Of a stretch of DNA of 64,000 nt, positions 34,905 through 45,640 are shown one piece after another. The position numbers and the translations under genes are program-made. Under the pieces are notes generated by a model. It saw nothing but the letters and a program-made list of their open reading frames with translations, was not told the origin of the DNA and made no database searches. The DNA is from Nothophaeocryptopus gaeumannii (lineage: Eukaryota > Ascomycota > Dothideomycetes > Mycosphaerellales > Mycosphaerellaceae). The stretch covers positions 930,001-994,000 of the forward strand of contig JASISA010000002.1 of NCBI GenBank assembly GCA_031771865.1, read 5' to 3'. The first letter of the stretch is position 1; each line of letters opens with the position of its first letter.

Positions 34905-35861
34905 ATGACTGAGAGAAAATCAAACCTTAAGCGAGCTTTGGAAAGAGGACTGGTGGATCTCGTGAGAATAAACGAGTGCAAGTTTCTTGCGTTCAACCGG
35001 CCGGTCCCTGGTCAGCCAGCGTCACTTGGAGTTCGAGGTCTCAGCGCTTGCTCGGTGGTGATCATAGTTTCTAGGCTAGGAGCCATTGTTAGCCATATCG
35101 GACCTAACATCCTCGGTTCTCAGGACAGCGGTTCATTCCTCCACCTAGCAAAGAATAAAATGGACGAAGTGGAAAGACTTTACAACCAAAAGAGGGAATA
35201 CTTTCCCAGCAATGGCAATGCCTATATCATCTACGCAACTTTCCAGGGCGTCACGACTTCTCCCGAGCAAGCGGCGATCTTTCGAGAAAGGCTGACGAAA
35301 CTGAATCTACCAATTGTGGATCGTGCCTATGAGCGACCAACCCAGAGTCTTATCGACGAAAATCGTCCCGAAGGCACTGTCTGGGTTGTGAAGCCGAAAG
35401 ACAACGCCCCAACGGTGTACCTTGAGGACAAAATCATCACGCCGAGAATTGATGCAGGCACGCAGGTCGCTACGCAGGCATCTTCTTCGCAGGCATCCTC
35501 TTCGCAGGCATCTTCTTCGCAGGCATCTTCTTCGCAGGCATCTTCTTCGCAGGCTTCCTCTTCGCAGCCATCCTCTTCGACACCAACACCGAGGAGCGTG
35601 ACGAACTCAAGTGCAGTGTTCGATAATGTCTCACGACAGGCGTCCATGCCCCCAAGATCGGACTCAAGCTGGATGCGACGACAAGGTAACGACACTTACA
35701 AATTGGTTGACAGCACGGGGGCGGTTTTACAACAAACTCGAGATATCCCACAGAATGTCTGGATTCATTCTCTATACACAGGATGGCAACTATCAGAGTG
35801 CAGCTATGTGGAATGGCTCGGGGTGGCGGTATGCTGGAGGTCGATCATGATGCATCTTTGA
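34905..35861 (+). CDS. Conserved fungal protein of unknown function with QASSS repeats; frame slipped at C-terminus
   Basis: 318 residues from ATG 34905. The N-terminal 170 residues (CSVVIIVSRLGAIVSHIGPN, VERLYNQKREYF, NAYIIYATFQGVTTSPEQA, GTVWVVKPKDNAPTVYLEDK) resemble a family I have seen as hypothetical proteins in many filamentous fungi. The function is not known to me. A linker of about seven Q-A-S-S-S units follows (15-bp repeats, 35473-35577). At 35763-35770 the 4-bp sequence ATTC is doubled, which shifts the frame. With one copy the protein would end ILYTQDGNYQSAAMWNGSGW at TGA 35848-35850, which looks like the native tail. As it stands it ends at 35861 with an altered last 25 residues, so it is marginally intact. 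Confidence 0.65.
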   Translation: MTERKSNLKRALERGLVDLVRINECKFLAFNRPVPGQPASLGVRGLSACSVVIIVSRLGAIVSHIGPNILGSQDSGSFLHLAKNKMDEVERLYNQKREYFPSNGNAYIIYATFQGVTTSPEQAAIFRERLTKLNLPIVDRAYERPTQSLIDENRPEGTVWVVKPKDNAPTVYLEDKIITPRIDAGTQVATQASSSQASSSQASSSQASSSQASSSQASSSQPSSSTPTPRSVTNSSAVFDNVSRQASMPPRSDSSWMRRQGNDTYKLVDSTGAVLQQTRDIPQNVWIHSLYTGWQLSECSYVEWLGVAVCWRSIMMHL

Positions 35862-35870
35862 TATTTCTCG

Positions 35871-38168
35871 TTAAGGTTTCACAAGCTGGGCTATAGTTTC
35901 ATTGCCCGAAGCCAACGCCAATGAATAAGCTGTTCGTCCAACACTATCCTGTATCATCCGGTCTGCTCCTCGACTCAGTAGCAAGCGAACCACATCTTCC
36001 ATTCCCAACTCTACTGCCTTTTGCAGCGGTGTCCCCATGCCGTAGGGACGATTTTGTAGCCACGAAGCTGGATCGCTTTCAAACATTCGTGCGTTTATCA
36101 GTGCCCCACACGCCAAAAGCCGGTCAATGATCGCGAGCTGACCTGGACCTTGCCTCTCCACCGCAAAATGGAGCACTTGGCCTTTTCGGACGTCCCCACC
36201 ACTACGGAGCATCAAGAAAATCGTGCTCAATGGAGCAACTCGAATAGCGACAGATAGCGGAGTGATATCCCAGTCACAACGCTGGTTCGGGTCGGCGCCG
36301 TGGTCAAGAAACCAGCTTGTGAGTCGCTCGCTTTTAACCACGTATCTGGAGACATTAGCTTGATACTGCCATTTCGATTTCTAATACTCACGCCAACGGC
36401 GGTGGCTTTATTGAAGAGCACGCAGTGTTAATCGTCCAACCGTGGTCGAGCATGAGTTGGAATATCGCCAGGGAGCCTTTTTCTAACGCCGCATCTACAG
36501 GATAGGAGCGATGACGGGGAAGTCTTGTGTACAAATAGTGGATAATTGACACATCGCCCGCACGGGTCGCTGCAGAGAAACACCCTGCAAAGGCTCTCTT
36601 ATTCCAAGTCTCAAAGCATGGCAATCCTTTAAATCCGAACGAGAGCGCAGCAATGTCTTCTATTGAGCAGGCCTGTTGCAGCACATCAAGCTCCAGGGGT
36701 AGCAAACCTGTCAATGGATCTTCGTGAGAGGCTTCCGAGTTGCTTGGTTGCTCTCGTACAACGCAAGGATCATCGATCGATGCTTTTTGGCCGCAGTGCT
36801 TGACAATTGTTGGGTTGACATCTAAGAACGCATCGACCAGATCACAGTACGCTTCCTTGTCGCGTGTCTTGGCGAGAACGGAAGTGTGCATACTCCCAAT
36901 CGCACTCAAGGCTTGAAATATGCCTTTTTCGCCGTGGCGAGATGCTCCAGACATTGCACTTAACGCGTTCGGTGTGGTGATGCATTGCAATGCAGTGACG
37001 TCGTTCAGAATATGCCAACGTGAGTTCCGTGTAGTCCAGTAAATTGCATCATTGCGGTCGACATTCGTAACATGGCATTCGCCAATTCCATGTATAATAT
37101 CGAGATTTCCAGCCATGCTTGCGTCTTCCAGTAGAGCTCTTCTGGCGTACGGATATTCTAATGCATTCGTGTATTTGGAGCCAAGAGATATTAACTCGTG
37201 ATGGTCCCGCAAGCAGGCGAGACGCATGATCTCTAGCCAAGATGAACCGTCGCGCACATACTGCTTTCGAGAGGACTCATCCTTGAGCCAACCTCGCAAT
37301 GCCATGATGACTTCAGTGCTGCTCGATACCAAAGCGCTACGGAGCACGAGCGCGTAAGCAATGTGTTCTGGCCCACATTCCCGAGCGCCCTCAAGAAGTG
37401 CGCGTGTGCCGTCGCAGAATATGTCTGTCCGATTTATGGTAGCAGCGGAACTCAATGCAACGAGCAGACGAGAGGCAGCGAGCCGTCTTTGAACCGCATC
37501 CTTTTCTCTTAGGGCTGCGTGCGCGATGAAGAGGAATAGCTCAATGTCTGCGTGACATGCAGCGACCACCAGCGGTTCACCAAAGGCGCCATACTGCGAG
37601 CATATCTCAGCCCCATGACCCAACAAAGACTTAACATCTGACGTCTTGCTCAAATAAAGCGCAGCTGCGAGTGCGTTATTGAGCAGATCACACTTGCAGA
37701 CTGTGCACGGCTGAGCGACCAGTCGGCGAATAATGTCCGATAAAGGCAGAAATTCTGCAGCAAGATTGGTCAAAGCGGTGGTGTATTCGGCGACCTCGCC
37801 AAGACTGAGAGACGATGTCAATTGGACAGTCTGCTGAATCTCAAACGACAGGCCACGTGATTCTGGCTGGTTTCTTAGCCTCGTGAAGATCAAGCCTGCA
37901 GTCATCTCCTTGCTCATGCGCAGATCCCAGGCAAGACGTGGCGGGATTGAGCCTTCTAAAGTATTGAATGTGGGTAGTGCGTAGACCACTTCCGGAATGT
38001 GCTTGTTAAAAATGCCTTTTCTGTTAGGGCGGTGGAGCTGACATTTTAACACGCAAGGTGCTTACGAGAGACATTTCTGAGCCAGATGAACTTTCGGAGA
38101 CCGATCTCGTATAGCGTGTGTTCTAAGATGTTCAATTGTATTTCAGGCGGCAGTCGTAAGAAAGACAT
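35871..38168 (-). CDS. F-box-like ankyrin-repeat protein, three exons, intact
   Basis: Exons 38168-38066, 38015-36392 and 36345-35871 splice in phase over introns of 50 bp (GTAAGC...CTAACAGAAAAG) and 46 bp (GTGAGT...CTCCAG), giving 733 residues without a lesion. The first exon, MSFLRLPPEIQLNILEHTLY, is an F-box-like motif. The middle holds diverged ankyrin-type helices, and the last exon has clear ankyrin units (FLDHGADPNQRCDWDITPLSVAI, GMGTPLQKAVELGMEDVVRLLLSRGAD). F-box proteins of this build recruit targets to SCF ubiquitin ligases. The target is unknown. The other two possible acceptor/donor choices break the frame. It is the only intact multi-exon gene in the core and so the best candidate for genuine cargo. 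The 10-bp gap to the convergent gene at 34905-35861 is notably small. Confidence 0.8.
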
Positions 38169-38491
38169 GGTGGTAAGCAAATATCGGAGTGAAAAGAGAA
38201 AGCTAACTGTATGTGCAGAACGCTATTCAAGTACTTCCGTAAGCTGGGACTATGACGTAAACGGCTTCGGGGTCGACTTGATATTACTGCTGACGTATTC
38301 CACCAGTGAGCTGGTCAAAATTTCTTGGCACGACCAACTCGTATCGCGGACTATTCATTTTCATCGCTATCGAATAAGGAACCTGTGAATATTATACTCT
38401 CGTTCGATTCAGAACACCTTTCTATATCGTTCTAGCATGTCCGAGCATTATGTCCCGTCAAACCGCAGATGCCACATCGACGCTGACCTGG

Positions 38492-38758
38492 CTATACACT
38501 TTCTAAAGCACTGCTACCCCGAGCCTTCTTTGATCTATTGCTTGACGACGGTACGATTGTAGACACCCGCTCTGCTGCTACACCATACTCTAGCGTTCCA
38601 CCTTTGTGGAACCGCTTTCTTTTGCGCGCCTTTCGCTTTGTCGTTACTTGTAATTGCTCTTCAAGCTCGTGCACACGAGCTTGAAGCAGTGCGTTCTGGT
38701 GTAACGTAGATGACGGGGAAGCGGGCCATACGGGGAAGCGGGCCACCATTTTTGCCAA
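38492..38758 (-). pseudogene. Transposase C-terminal tail fragment (pogo/Fot-type)
   Basis: Residues LLQARVHELEEQLQVTTKRKARKRKRF and a Ser/Lys-rich end (SSSNRSKKARGSS) resemble the coiled, basic tail of fungal pogo/Fot1-type transposases. It lies directly downstream of the larger remnant at 38804-39760 but looks like a second tail, so two elements may be joined here. Confidence 0.4.
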
Positions 38759-38803
38759 GACTCTACAGAACTACGTCTATCTCTGCGCAACTTGAATACA
38801 ATC

Positions 38804-39760
38804 TTAATCCGAGTCGCTAGTATCCTTCGCAACGTCTTGGAGTATCTCGTCCTCGGTTTCTGGACTCGGCGAGCGTTGTCGTCGCCGTTTACGACCCTTC
38901 TTTATTGCCCCGCTCTCCTCCGCTTGCCGAGCGATTTCGAGCACTTCCTGCGTACTAAACACAAAGCGGCCTTTTAATGCGACTCGCTTCCCTGTCTTTC
39001 GAGCCTTCCGGGTACGTAGAAGCTCCCGTGTATCGGCGAGTTCTTTACGAACAGTTATAAGCTCACTTTGCGTCACCTCAAAAGCACGGGTCATCCGGGC
39101 TGTATACCGCCGTACTGGCGACGGTAAGGTATTCAGGTCCTGTAACGCAGCGTTGAGTAACGAGTTTGCTTGTCGTAGTTCGGTACCTACTGGCGGCGAG
39201 CTATTAAGAAGCGAAAGATCGAGAGTGTCCGAGTTTGTAGTAGTACAACTAATCGAAGGAGTTAGGGTCGGCTTCGAAGCGATCTTATCGATGACGGTAA
39301 TTGGACTTAGTGGCTCAAGACCGGTCGCACGCCAGCCGCTTTAGATATTCGACGACGTAAGTGCCTTTATTCGTGCGCGGATGTACATCGATGTCCACTC
39401 GACTCGTGCAATCCGGCCGGGATCGAGTTGAGACATCTTGTCGGTCTCAGCGGCGAGTGCACGCTTCAGCGGCGAGAATACGCCAACATCGAGCGGTTGG
39501 AGGACATGCGAGCAATGCGGCGGTAAAATAAGCAAGTCAATAGCGTGCTCCATTGCGAACGCTATTACGTTCGCCGTAACATGGCTGCTATGCCCGTCTG
39601 CGATAAGTAGACGCCGCTGCGTTAGGTCGTCCGGCCGGGTCGTAGGCTCAAATACCCTCGTTAGCTACTCGTAGCCGTGACTGTCGGACGTCCAGCCGCT
39701 CGACGACGTTGAGGAGTGCCAATCGCTAGGCGTGTCTGCCGGTATCCAGCCCGAGTTTGT
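38804..39760 (-). pseudogene. pogo/Fot1-type DDE transposase, C-terminal half
   Basis: On the minus strand from about 39760: SSGWTSD, a stop, then LTRVFEPTTRPDD, LLIADGHSSHVTANVIAF with the second catalytic Asp, and LILPPHCSHVLQPLDVGVFSPLKRAL. A stop follows at 39341. The tail continues from 39094 (MTRAFEVTQSELITVRKELADTRELLRTRK) through GRFVFSTQEVLEIARQAEE to TSDSD at 38804. The 5' half with the HTH and first Asp is missing: sequence upstream of 39760 is replaced by the 120-bp hAT-derived repeat. Confidence 0.8.
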
Positions 39761-39880
39761 CGGTAGCATTTACTCACCAGCTACCATATTGACCGGTAAG
39801 CATGTGATTGCCCTACTGACTATACTATTGGTTACCAATAACCAGGTTCTACCATCTATACCGGACCAACAAGACCCCTG
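39761..39880 (+). repeat. 120-bp perfect direct repeat, copy 2, abutting the pogo remnant
   Basis: Identical at all 120 positions to the right end of the hAT element (32860-32979). It ends with the same terminal CTTGTTGG-type sequence (AAGACCCCTG at 39871-39880). No left terminus or 8-bp duplication accompanies it, so it is not a complete short element. It truncates the pogo-type transposase. Confidence 0.9.
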
Positions 39881-40741
39881 GAGGCGACTTCTTACGCTCT
39901 CTTTCGCAGCGCCTGTGCAAAGTCTACAGCATTCTTTCAAAAGAGGATTTGGCGATCAGGTACAAGTTTGAAGTGACTAGCGGTGTTAGCAACTTTCAGT
40001 ATGATTCCCGGTCGTTGCTGGACTTGGCGGAACAGACCGATGAAGAATTTGTCGGCGTCGCGGTGTAGTGTATCATGTAACAAACGACAGCAGGACATAC
40101 TTCATGAAATCGTGGACATGCTTCCGGACCAACTCGAACACGCTCGGTGCCTGACTCCTCTGTCCCCATGGTTTTGGGGTTGAAGGACTTCTGCTTGGGA
40201 GGTGCCGGAACGGCGCTGAGGGAAGTATTGAATGTCTGCGGGTCTTTGACTGCCGAAATCATATGCATATTGAGAAAAAAACCGGACGAGCCCGCATGGA
40301 AGAATCCTTCGCTGCCAGAGCCATGACACGATCTTCGCTGCAAGAAATGCGCAGCAACATCGCCGCTGTGAGAGCCGAGCAGCGAAGTCTGTGGCCCTTC
40401 AATCCGTACGTGTGTATCTCTATGATGAGATCCGCGAAGGGAGCTCTCTACGGGCCCAGGTGCAGTGTAGAACGGTCTCCATGGCATGAAGCCGCGTGGC
40501 GAAAGCTGCGCGGCAAAAAGCCACGGCGCAAATGCCACGGGGAAAATATCCGCAGGGAAACGACACCAGGAAATCCGTAGGGATAGCACTATGGAGTATA
40601 TACCGGATAGAAAAGATCCGGACGGAAATGTACGAGTTGAAGAATCATTGGCGATTAAGCTGTACGGCAAGACCATCGTAGCAACAGCCCCACACAAGGC
40701 CCGGCATTTCGGGTTCCTGAAAGCCCGTTTTGGAATTCAAC
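39881..40741. other. Spacer between pogo remnant and LINE pieces
   Basis: Open frames exist on both strands (for example minus 40697-39996) but carry no recognisable motif. No repeat was identified. Confidence 0.4.
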
Positions 40742-41163
40742 TTAAGCACCTGTCACAAGACGGCGACTATGCCGTAATTCACACAGGACGTTTACTGCTC
40801 GAGCGAAGGGCCCCGATAGTTTTGGTCGCCTTCCTTTGAATCCCATTGACGTGTGGTCTCCAAAGTAGCCGGGTATCCATAGTAACACCAAGAACTTCTC
40901 AGGTGCAAACTTCGATACGTGAGTGATGGCCCATCGTTGTGCTTCTGTCAGAGTCCTGGCGAGCCTCGCACATGTGTCCTCTGTGGAAGCGAGGATTGCG
41001 GCGTCGTCAATGTATCCCGGGACTGACGTGTGGTCGTCCGTACCATCCATCCCAATCAAACCGGAGTTATAGAAGATGTACAGGATGGGTGACAGGGGCG
41101 ATCCATCGGACTAAATTTTCGTCCACTCTGTGAGCTCGCAGGTCGTGCAGCAACCTTTCGTGC

Positions 41164-41207
41164 GAAACATTGTCAAAGGCTCCAGGAAACATTGTCAAAG
41201 GCTCCAG
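41164..41207 (-). repeat. 22-bp tandem duplication in RT domain A
   Basis: GAAACATTGTCAAAGGCTCC plus AG occurs twice in a row. It repeats the codons for the conserved GAFDNVS and shifts the frame. Confidence 0.85.
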
Positions 41208-41340
41208 AGACGTCTAGCAGTAACTTAGCAGACCCGCTACCTGACCCCGACCTATATTCCATGCTTGATAGACCTTGTCTGTAATGTTGTAGAGGGCATG
41301 CTCCGTTGACTTCTGTGATACAAGGAGACAGAGCCCATAT

Positions 41341-41612
41341 GGTCAGTCGCCCGCGCGGGCGTCCAAACCACCTGACATGAGTGACCCTTGCGGGCGGCAG
41401 ACCGTAGAAGATGGAGTCCACATGGTCAGTCGCCCGCGCGGGCGTCCAAATCACCTGACATGAGTGACCCTTGCGGGCGGCAGACCGTAGAAGATGGAGT
41501 CCACATGGTCAGTCGCCCGCGCGGGCGTCCAAATCACCTGACATGAGTGACCCTTGCGGGCGGCAGACCGTAGAAGATGGAGTCCATGTGGTCAGGCGCC
41601 CGCGCGGGCGGT
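41341..41612 (+). repeat. 83-bp tandem repeat, three full copies and a partial fourth
   Basis: Units start at 41341, 41424, 41507 and 41590 with GGTCAG(T/G)CGC. Full units differ at about one base (CCAAACCACC against CCAAATCACC). Each unit start carries the perfect 12-bp palindrome GCCCGCGCGGGC. The period is not a multiple of three, so it destroys the LINE frame. Confidence 0.95.
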
Positions 41613-42122
41613 CTCCTATGGGATTGGGCTGGAAGGACTTGTCGAAGTGGGTCACAAGTGCGACTGAATGTAGGGTGAATGCGGTTGACAGAATGTCAAT
41701 GAGGGCAGCTTTCACACGCTGCAGAGCCATTTGATTAATCTGGACTGCGCGCTAAGTTAAAACCTCCAGTCGTGGAGCCACCACGCTGTACGGTTGGTTG
41801 GTTGGTTTTATCCTACACGGTTGCAGCCGCAACTTCTACTGCGGCTATGCCCGGAAGCAAGGGCTTGGCTGACGACCGACGCGATCTCGACCTTACCAAA
41901 TCGAGATAGCCCCACTTCGCCTAATGCCACCTCAATGTAAACAAAAGGCCAGTCATCCCCTACACCCTCACTCTGCTCATCAACCACGGCCTGGCACAGC
42001 TTGCCGGCACCGACAGGCGGTGGTTGTCTCTCTACTGACCACCTCGTGTTAGGCTTCTTGAGGCTATGCCTATTTCTTCGCCGTCCGCGTACCTACAGTC
42101 TCCGCCCAGCGTTCGACTTCGT

Positions 42123-42960
42123 CTATTCCTCCACGATCCTATTCTGCCACAGGATCTGCGCCAGTTCAATGAAAGAGATGGCCCTTATGGCTAGCTTGTG
42201 CTTGTTCAGGATGACACGGAGGTTGGTCCGTCCAGAGAATCGGCCGAGGTGTTCCCTTCGGAGATCGCGTAGTCGTCGACACGTTAGGAGCACGTGTCGC
42301 ACGGTTTGTCGTCCTTCCCGGCAGGGGCACATTGGATCCAGGACACCGGGAACCTTCCTCTCGAAGAGGAAGTCGTTCAGACCGATCTTTTCTGTTCGCA
42401 TTTGGACCAGTAAGGCGCTCTCGCGCTTAAAGAGTCCTTCGTGGAGTTGAAGGACCTTTTTGGAGGGGGTCGGGGCATACCTATACGTAGGTCTGCCCTT
42501 GACCTCTTTGCGCCATGAGGTCTGCCATCGTTTGTTGATCTCGCGACGGCCGTCTCTCTTAAGGGTAGCCTTAACGGCATAAAGCTCGCTCGGGGTGTCC
42601 GCTGTCGTATTCTGCGCTGCCCTCTTTACCAGCTCTCCAGCCTGTAGCTGTTTTGGCGGCTGTATCGGCGGCCTCGTTTCCTTCGATACCTTCGTGTGCG
42701 GGGATCTATCTTACTGTCACGGTGTGACCCTGGCTCTGGAGCGTATCTATCTAGGCGGTGATGTCTTTGAGAATGTATGCGCCAGAACACCCCTCGGCTC
42801 TACTAAGAGATCGTATTGCTGCTTGATTGTCTGTCCACATCGCGATCGGCCTATTACGTTACGTACCTTGTTTTATAACCTCCCGAGCGATTCTAAGGGC
42901 GAGGTTAATACCCTGTAGCTCTGCCGCGTATACCGTAGAGACTGCGTCTAACGGCCGCTT
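42123..42960 (-). mobile_element. Second LINE family: RNase H remainder and C-terminal domain
   Basis: From about 42960 on the minus strand: STVYAAELQGINLALRIA, MWTDNQAAIRSL (RNase H), then HTKVSKETRPP and KLYAVKATLKRDGRREINKRWQ. The C-terminal zinc-binding end follows: MRTEKIGLNDFLFERKVPG, CPCREGRQTVRHVLLTC, and a stop at 42123. Several single-base slips break the frame. It is separated from its own 5' part (43942-45640) by BTB and unknown sequence. Confidence 0.75.
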
Positions 42961-42982
42961 CGCGGAAAAAATATCTGAGTGA

Positions 42983-43249
42983 GTGCTTGACATATCCTCA
43001 ATTCTACAATGGAAACGCAATACAAACAGGTCTAGGCTTTTCGATAATCGCGAGCTTGCCGACGTTGAAATCTCCGTTGGGGAATTAGTCGTCCCTGCTC
43101 ATAGGCTTGTGCTTTGCCTTCAATGCAAGTACTTCTTAGATACATTGACAGGGGATTTCAAAGAAGGAATGAACGGTACGCTGCAATGCGAGCCTAGGAG
43201 GGAACAGCCATGTTCTCCTTTACCAGGTCGCCAAAAAGTAGTCCAATGA
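42983..43249 (+). pseudogene. BTB/POZ domain fragment
   Basis: Residues RLFDNRELADVEISVG, VVPAHRLVLCLQCKYFLDTLTGDFKEG correspond to the first half of a BTB/POZ domain. After KEGMNGTLQCEPRRE the family pattern is lost and the frame stops at 43249. It is a different BTB sequence from the one at 29263-29397. Both are truncated next to pieces of the same LINE family. Confidence 0.55.
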
Positions 43250-43941
43250 GAAAGATGATAGCTGGAATGGAGGTGGAGCGCGGGCGCACCAGGTCGTTTC
43301 GGCTGGGACGTGCATTGCACCCTTAAATGGCGATAGGCTTGTGCCCAACATAAAATGAAAGCGTCGGAGGCGAAGGTGTCATTGACTAGGAATGTGATAA
43401 GATGCGTTGGTGTCGCTGGCTGCGTTCTGCCGATATGCTCTGTGTCTACGTCATGCCAGCATGTGAATTTGTGGGTCTAACGGAAGCGGTCGATGTCTCC
43501 GGGGTTTGCTCCCGCTGGCTCGGAGCAACACGCGGGCACAATTGCGCTCCTGCATCGACATTGGACATCGCCTGACCACCAGCGAAGAGGTAACAAACGG
43601 CATTGGGCTCTCCGTAAGGACATGCAGCGCCATTGGCAAGCCCAGCATTTTAACTCATTCCCATTGACAATACCGACGCAGAATTTTATTAGCATGAAGA
43701 TTGCCCAGCAACAGCAGTAGCTTCCTTCTACGTCGGCGGGCAGCCGAGTCTCCTAGGGACGTGCTCGTCTCAGTCTTCAACACGTAGCCGCCGGGATGGT
43801 CTCGAAGTCAATAAGTTCGCCGAAGAACCTGCGACGTACGCAGGTTGCAAACGCCTGCTTGGCCTGTCGTGCTTCCAAAGTAAAGGTACGATGATCCTCT
43901 ATACTGTGCAAGTCAGCCGCCACGGCTTACCACGCTCAGCA
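43250..43941. other. Spacer, nothing recognised
   Basis: About 690 bp between the BTB fragment and the LINE piece. No gene or repeat was recognised. Confidence 0.4.
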
Positions 43942-45640
43942 TCAACGTACTGACGTGCAATCGTAGTGCTCTGGCAAGCACCCTGAATGCTCTCGCTGTC
44001 GGGTCCGCGGCATAAAGTGCATTTTCAATGTGCCAAGCGAAGGAATTACGTAGCGACAACATTTACAGAACGAGCTTACTAGCCAGCGGCAACGTCTGAA
44101 GCGAGCAAGCGCTGTACTAGAGGTACTGCAGCACGGCACTGACTCGGAGGCGATTGAGCTGCTTACATGCCTACGGATTGGCCCCGGCGTCGATGTAGTA
44201 TACAATCGTATCCAGAGGAAGCAACAAGGAGAAATCATCCTGCTATTAGAAATGGAGGCATCATCAGCCACCTTATCTTTGGCCTCCGACACGGCTTCTT
44301 CTCCTATATATACACTCTCCGTCCTGTCCGCCGACAAGCACACCGCTGCCGCTCCGACGTGACCGCCGATGCTACTACCGTCGGTGTACATATAGAGATT
44401 TTCCGGTTTCGCTGACTCGCTGTCATGCCTGCTTTGTGCCTCTGCGAAGTTGTTAATGTAGACCTTTGGCCCCCTGCGCCACGGCTGCAATACGAAGGCC
44501 GGTATGTGCTCCAGTGTGTCGAGGTCTACTTGCGCTTGTGTCGCTATAGTGCGTCTAATGTTGCGGAATGGGCTGATGTATTTGAGCCGCGTACTGTCTA
44601 CGTCGAGCTGCACTCGGGGGGTCTGTAGACTCGCGAGGATCCTAGTTACCGTCTCCGCGTTGTGCTTCTCTATCTGTCGTTCCACTGGGAGGAGAAATGT
44701 TTCTACATCTAGTACAGCTGTCGACGTTGCTTTATACGCACCACATATAGCTCTTGCTGCCTTTGCCTGTAGTGTCTCGAGTGTATGGAGAGTCTGTCTC
44801 GTATAGCCGTTACTACTCGTTCGGGCTTGTGACCATACAGAGCACGCGTACATCATCTGTGGGATCGCCACGCCTCGGTATAGTTTTCTCATCTCTAGCA
44901 TCCTTGCTCCCCATATTGAACTCCTAAGCGAACGAAGGGCTCCAATTGTTTTGGTTACCTTCCTTTGAATCCCATCAACGTGTGGTCTCCAAAGTAGCTT
45001 AGTGTCCATAGTGACGCCGAGGTACTTGCACGTCTCCTGGGGGTCAATTTTGCACTATAGTGTCTCGATGCCTTGGTCGAGGTTGAATCGTGATCGAGCA
45101 CGGGTGAAGTGCGTCAGCTGGAACTTCTCAGGTGCAAACTTCGATGCGTGAGTAATGGCCCATCGTTGTTGGGTACTGTGTCGTGGCGATGTCGTCGAGG
45201 TCTGCCTATGGTGGGTCAGGGAAGAACGTGTCTCGGAAGAGCGCAGCCTTGGCCTTGGCTTCGACGACTTCGTCTCCAGTCGACGGGTTTCGGATTGGCG
45301 GCGTGATGCTTGGCACCTGACTGCTACGGCTCCTGGCCCACTTGGCCAGCTTCTATAGCGTCTCGGGCGACTGTGATGCCTTTTCTACCTTATCGCGGTG
45401 TGCTTGCTTCAACGCCTTCTTGATCGTTCTTGCCTTATGGTTTCTGGCTGCTCGATAGGCCTCCCAGGCCTCCTCCGTCCGAGTTCATCCGTGTCTGCGC
45501 TTTAGACGTTTAGCCTCTGCTAGTGCTTCGGAACACTCCTTATTCCAGCCTTCCTTGGACCTTGCTGATGGTTTCGTCTTTGGCAGTACTTGATTTGCAG
45601 CGACGTTAATCGCCGATGTTGTGGTTACGCTGAGCAGAAG
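43942..45640 (-). mobile_element. Second LINE family: spacer, RT thumb and RNase H start, RT core deleted
   Basis: The minus strand from 45640 reads AANQVLPKTKPSARSKEGWNKEC, TEEAWEAYRAARNHKARTIK, KASQSPETL. At about 45178 it jumps from DDIATTQYP straight to SKFAPEKFQLTHFTRARSR, losing the RT catalytic core. It continues to YLGVTMDTKLLWRPHVDGIQ, SSIWGARMLEMRKLYRGVAIPQ, TLETLQAKAARAICGAY and the RNase H start MYTDGSSIGGHVGAAAV near 44380. Several stops and slips are present. The 5' 240 bp match 28700-29262. Confidence 0.8.

Larger units (their letters stand above)
40742..41735 (-). mobile_element. Second LINE family: reverse-transcriptase core piece, rearranged
   Basis: Minus-strand frames read LLLDVSGAFDNVS (RT domain A), then PGYIDDAAILAS with the catalytic YIDD (domain C), and RWAITHVSKFAPEKF (domain D). 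Near 40880 the element jumps to DHTSMGFKGRRPKLSG with the intervening part lost. The 41341-41612 part is expanded by an 83-bp tandem repeat, and 41164-41207 holds a 22-bp tandem duplication. This is the RT core that is missing from the piece at 43942-45640, but it lies on the 3' side of that element's RNase H. Confidence 0.7.

Noticed and set aside
32860..39880. 120-bp direct repeats as solo LTRs of a retrotransposon enclosing 7 kb
   Set aside because: The first copy is demonstrably the terminus of a hAT element, and no gag-pol or primer-binding site lies between the copies.
39996..40697. 233-residue open frame on the minus strand
   Set aside because: Composition is odd, there is no recognisable domain, and overlapping frames of similar length exist on the other strand.
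41341..41612. 83-bp repeats as a CRISPR array
   Set aside because: The repeats are contiguous with no spacers, lie in a eukaryotic LINE, and the host is a fungus.
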